Below are positions 60,310 through 64,000 of a DNA stretch of 64,000 nucleotides, one piece after another (the first letter of the stretch is position 1; every line of letters begins with the position of its first letter). Origin of the DNA: Panax quinquefolius (Eukaryota; Streptophyta; Magnoliopsida; Apiales; Araliaceae); contig CM035151.1 of the NCBI GenBank assembly GCA_020205615.1, positions 13,540,565-13,604,564 of the forward strand. Direction: 5' to 3'. The notes beneath the pieces are model-generated. The model saw nothing but the letters and a program-made list of their open reading frames with translations, was not told where the DNA came from and made no database searches. A program made the translations under genes and the position numbers.

Positions 60310-60960
60310 AAAGTCGGGAACAACCTAAATCGATGACCAAGACGTAGCTTTCTCGGTTTAGTTTGGTTATTATCGGAGATTCGTGGAAGGATTTTCTCGA
60401 ATCGCTATTCCATCGACTCAAATGACTTCGGAAAGATACAAAGTTCGGTTGGAAGCGAAGAATGTGAGAAGAGTTTTCAAGAACTCAAGAGAGACTTATT
60501 TCAAAGACTGTTCGGCAATACCATCCTGCCTTGAGGATTTGTCATCTACAAATGATGCTTCCGGCAAAGGGTTGGGATGTGTTCTTATGCAACATGGAAA
60601 AGTTATAGCCTATGCCTCGCGATAACTCAAAGAATATGAGAGGAATTATCCTACTCATGATCTAGAGTTGGCAAATATTGTCTTCTTTGACTTAAAATTT
60701 GGAGGCATTACTTGTATGGGAGAAAGTGGAGATCTTTACGGATCATAAAAGCCTCAAATATTTCTTCACTCAAAAGGAACTCAACACGCGACAACGACGC
60801 TGGCTTTCGAATCATTGAAAGATTATGATCATACCATCCAATACCATCCCGGAAAAGCGAAACGTGGTATCGTCGACGATTGAGTAGAAAATCATATGCA
60901 AGTCGAAAAGCGATATTGTCAACGCAAAGGCCCATTTTGTGTGACTTGCAAAGGATGGAG
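60310..60960 (+). pseudogene. RNase H of element H
   Basis: DASGKGLGCVLMQHGKVIAY at about 60555-60615 contains the first catalytic Asp of gypsy RNase H. Later [18 protein letters not shown] sequence (60728-60770) is shifted in frame. Degrades the RNA strand during cDNA synthesis. Confidence 0.7.
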
Positions 60961-61229
60961 ATAGAGTTAAAGACTCAGGGATGCATGTGATGATAGGGAG
61001 TATACTGAGTAGAACCGACTTTAATCGATAAAGTTAAAGCGGCTCAAGCTACGACACTGGTGATGCGTGCGTATGAGAAAAAAAAGTGCAAGAAGGTGCT
61101 ATCCAAGCAAGAATCGATGAAGAAGGAATACTTGAGTCAACTCCGCACTTTGTGTTCCTAACGACCTCGATTTAAAGTATAATATCATGATGGAGGCGCA
61201 CAACACACCATTTGCAATCCATCTCGAGT

Positions 61230-61960
61230 ACCAAAATGTATCATGATATTCGCATACATACATTTTGGTGGAGCAATATGAAGAGAGAGCGTAATGCTTT
61301 ATCTCAAGGTGTCTAACTTGTCAACGAAGTTAAAGCAAAGCATCAAGTACCAAAAAGGTCCATTGCAACCACTTAAAATTCCGTAATGGAAGTGGGAGCA
61401 CATTACCATGGATTTCAATTCTGGGCCTTCCTAAGGTTTCTCAAGGCATTGATGCGATTTGGGTCATTGTTGATAGATTGACCAAGTCCGCTCATTTCTT
61501 ACCGATACGAGAAACTTATACACTTGAACGCCTTGCTCAGATGTACATAAACGAGATTGTAAGATCGCATGGTATACCCAGGTCCATAGTTTCGATCGAG
61601 ACCAAAGATTCACTTCACGATTTTGGGTTAGTTTGCAAAAGCTATGGGTACAGACTTTCACGATTTAGCTTCGGCATATCATCCTCGATTTTGACGGACA
61701 ATCGGAGAGGACTATTCAAACTCTTGAAGATCTATTAAGACTCTATGTCCTTGATTTCAAGGGAGTTGGGACAAGTTCTTACCATTGGTGGAGTTTTCCT
61801 ACAACAACAGCTTATCAAGCAAGTATTGGCATGGCTCCATTCGAAGCGTTGTATGGAAGAAAGTGTCGTTCTCCAAGATATCTTTGGGATGAGGTGGGTG
61901 AAGCAACGTTGTTGGGACCGGAGTTGGTACGTATGACTACTTTAAAAGATTCAAACGATC
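61230..61960 (+). pseudogene. Integrase of element H
   Basis: The CxxC half of the zinc-binding site is near 61310 (CLTCQ). The core contains [20 protein letters not shown] (from about 61440), [20 protein letters not shown] and RSHGIP, and a later frame has [15 protein letters not shown] sequence near 61830-61870. Frame changes around 61590 and 61740. Confidence 0.75.
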
Positions 61961-62480
61961 CGACAACGATATAAAACCTCACAAAATCGATAAAAGAGTT
62001 ATGCCGATCTTCATCGAAAGGACGTGGAATTCGATATAGGAGATCATGTGTTGTTAAGAGTTGCTCCATGGAAAGGAGTTACAAGATTTGGAAAGAGAGG
62101 AAAACTTAACCTCGATTCATCGGTCCCATTTTAATCCTCGATCGAGTAGGAAATCGGCCTATAGACTCGCTTTTCTCCGCCAAAATATGTCTCGTGTTCA
62201 TAACGCTTTTCACATATCTATGTTACGTAAATATGTGAAAGACCAACCATATTATTGAAGTTAGAACCCACGAAATAGCGGAAGATTTGACGTATGAAGA
62301 GGTTCTGTTCAAATTTTGGATAAGAAGGAACATATTCTACGCCCAAGGTTATACCTCAAGTCAAAGTTTTGTGGAGGAACCATGATGTTGAGGAAATGAC
62401 TTGGGAGTTAGAATCAAAATGAAATCAAGGTATCCTTACCTCTTCAACATACCAGTGTAATGCACTTCTAATTTCGAGGG
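61961..62480 (+). pseudogene. Integrase C-terminus and chromodomain-like tail, element H
   Basis: VLLRVAPWKGVTRFGKRGK-type sequence (62048-62100) is followed by VHNAFHISMLRKYVKDQPYY (about 62190-62255) and, frameshifted, sequence of the VKVLWRNHDVEEMTWELES type (62360-62420). The last block is the chromodomain-like end found in chromoviruses of the Tekay/Del group. That assignment fits the long LTRs but is from memory. Confidence 0.6.
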
Positions 62481-62484
62481 CTTA

Positions 62485-62504
62485 AATTTCATAAGAAGGG
62501 AGGT
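62485..62504 (+). other. Polypurine tract of element H
   Basis: AATTTCATAAGAAGGGAGGT-type purine tract (purine core from about 62492) directly before the 3' LTR. Confidence 0.7.
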
Positions 62505-63383
62505 TGTAAGACCCTCACTTTTATAAATAAAGATGAATTTTTCTATAAATATTATTTTTGAATATTATGGAATAAATTTGATATAATGTTATAGTTGTGG
62601 GTAATATTTATAAATTTTGCAAAAGTATGCAAGTTGTTATAAAATATTCGTTTTGCTCAGAATATTCTTTTTGTTAGGAATATTCGTACAATGACTCAAT
62701 CATTGGTGGACCCCACAATGTAATTATTATTTGATTGAGAAAACGACAAAAAATATTTTATAAAAATAACTACGGAGGTGTTACTGAATTTAAAAGCTGT
62801 TGAACTACCCGGTGGTAAAAATACAAGAATACGCCAGTAGTTGCATAAGAAGACACTACAGTATTGATTATTGATGCTTACGTGAGAAGTCACTCACATT
62901 ATGTTCAATTATTACATACGATAATTAATGCATCATATCTCTTATATTATTGATTCAATTATTGTCACGAGATCATCCATATAATATGTTATAGTATTAA
63001 ATCAATAATTGAGACGACAAGTTATAAATGATTAATAATTGTTGAAAGATTAAATATGTGTTGATGAAAAAAAATGATTTGTGGTAAGTTTGATTATTTT
63101 ATGGGGGCCTCATATGTCATCATCTAAGAGTCTCTTCACATAATAAGAATTACCTTCACAATAAGTAATTACCCTTGTGAATAGTATTTACCTTCAATAT
63201 AGTATTTACCTTCGTTAATAATAATTACCTTTACCGACGTCGAACCACTTATCATTTCACATTACAAAGGCCGAACCACTTGTCGTTTCACATTACAAAA
63301 GGCGTCAAACCAAATCGTCGAGCACTTGCGCTTTTTCACACGGCGGTCTTTAGCTATAAATCTTCTATAAATAGAGGCCTAGG
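62505..63383 (+). mobile_element. 3' LTR of element H, truncated in U3
   Basis: Starts TGTAAGACCCTC and matches the 5' LTR through the repeat arrays and the TATA box (63366-63373), then stops at GGCCTAGG where LTR I begins. Confidence 0.85.
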
Positions 63384-64000
63384 TGTAAGACCCTTAATTT
63401 TATGAAATAAAGGTATTCAATTTTTCTTATAATTACTATTCAAGAAATGGTTAAATTGATAAAAGGTTAAAGTTAAGGGTGATATATGAAATTTTTTCAA
63501 AATAAGCAAGTGGCTATAAAATACTTATTGTTGTTTGGGAATATTCGTTTGGTCGTGGAATATTCTTTCCGCTTGAGAAATATTCGACGATTTGCCAGCA
63601 GCCATTTTCAGGGGCCCCATAACGTAATAACCGCTTGATGGAGAAAACGACAAATTTGAGTTTTATAAATAACGGCGTAATCGTTATCAATTAACACTTA
63701 ATCGTTGGAATACCCTATTGGTAAAGTAAAGTAATACGCGTTGTTGCAGACAAGAAAGATCACCAGATTGCGAAGATTTTTTCAATTATTGATTCTTACG
63801 TGAGAAGGCACTACTCAATAATTGTTACAATAATTATCGCTTCAATATTTTATTTTATTGATTCAATAATTGATGTGTTGATATTTTATATTATCATTGT
63901 TCAATAATTATCACCGCATGATATTTCCATTATCGATCAATAATTCATATTATTTGAATAATATTATTAGATAGCATTAGTGGCAATGTCTAGAAAGTTC
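63384..64000 (+). mobile_element. LTR I, start only
   Basis: Begins TGTAAGACCCTTAATTTTAT and resembles the D/F/G type LTR read in plus orientation (GTTAAGGG, TTTTTTCAAAATAAGCAAGTGG, AATATTCGTTTGGTCGTGG). Runs off the right edge. Left flank pentamer CTAGG (63379-63383) should reappear after the element. Confidence 0.75.

Overview
This window is nuclear DNA from a flowering plant, most likely a eudicot. Plant genes with spliceosomal introns are present (a CAMTA transcription factor, and pieces of ALB3, CRK and CDPK genes). The DNA is strongly AT-rich, and about three quarters of it is long-LTR Ty3/gypsy retrotransposon sequence. No tRNA, rRNA, CRISPR or prokaryotic feature was seen. The species cannot be named from the sequence.

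Layout. (1) Bases 1-5.8 kb: a (TAA)n-rich microsatellite, then the 5' part of a CAMTA gene on the minus strand (three coding exons encoding the start and first half of the CG-1 domain, plus a 5'UTR intron), with a TIR element in intron 1 and a Stowaway-like MITE upstream. (2) 5.8-7.5 kb: a 'putative gypsy type transposon' (Transposase_28-like) gene whose second exon is cut by an LTR. (3) 7.5-31.0 kb: nested cluster A. It holds a truncated LTR (A), a minus LTR with some internal sequence (B), a plus LTR with internal region (C), a minus element with two LTRs and decayed gag-pol (D), an old LTR (E) split by a solo LTR (F, TSD AGGGT), and a Tat/Ogre-like integrase fragment. (4) 31.0-35.2 kb: low-copy DNA with a Helitron-like terminus and intron-bearing fragments of a CRK kinase and of the ALB3 insertase. 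(5) 35.2-52.1 kb: cluster B, an LTR-internal-LTR-internal-LTR tandem complex in minus orientation, with a solo LTR (G, TSD CTATG) in its third LTR. (6) 52.1-55.16 kb: a 122-bp-type tandem repeat and a CDPK EF-hand exon fragment. (7) 55.16-64 kb: a plus-strand gypsy element (H) with gag, PR, RT, RNase H, IN and PPT, whose 3' LTR is broken by another LTR (I) that runs off the window.

How the parts relate. The LTRs share termini (TGTAAGACC or TGTGAGACC at the start; GGCGCCACA or GGCGTCACA at the end), a PBS resembling the initiator-Met type (TGGTATCGAGC), and a purine-rich PPT. H looks like the coding partner, by descent if not in activity. B, C and the cluster-B units keep only nucleocapsid and protease remnants and replace RT-RNase H-IN with non-coding sequence plus an array of ~58-bp repeats, so they look like a non-autonomous derivative that would depend on H-like proteins. 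D still has IN but has lost the RT catalytic core. Most TE reading frames are frameshifted. The disagreements between copies concentrate at short G/C words, so some of the 'breaks' may be sequencing error.

The most interesting signal is a recurrent imperfect palindrome around a GCACTAC/GTAGTGC core. Its arms differ between families but remain mutually complementary, and it is repeated in the LTR leaders and in the internal arrays. The next most interesting are the multi-gene fragment region (CRK + ALB3, perhaps CDPK) and the recombination structures (tandem complex, hybrid element D, head-to-head 2.4-kb LTR pair).
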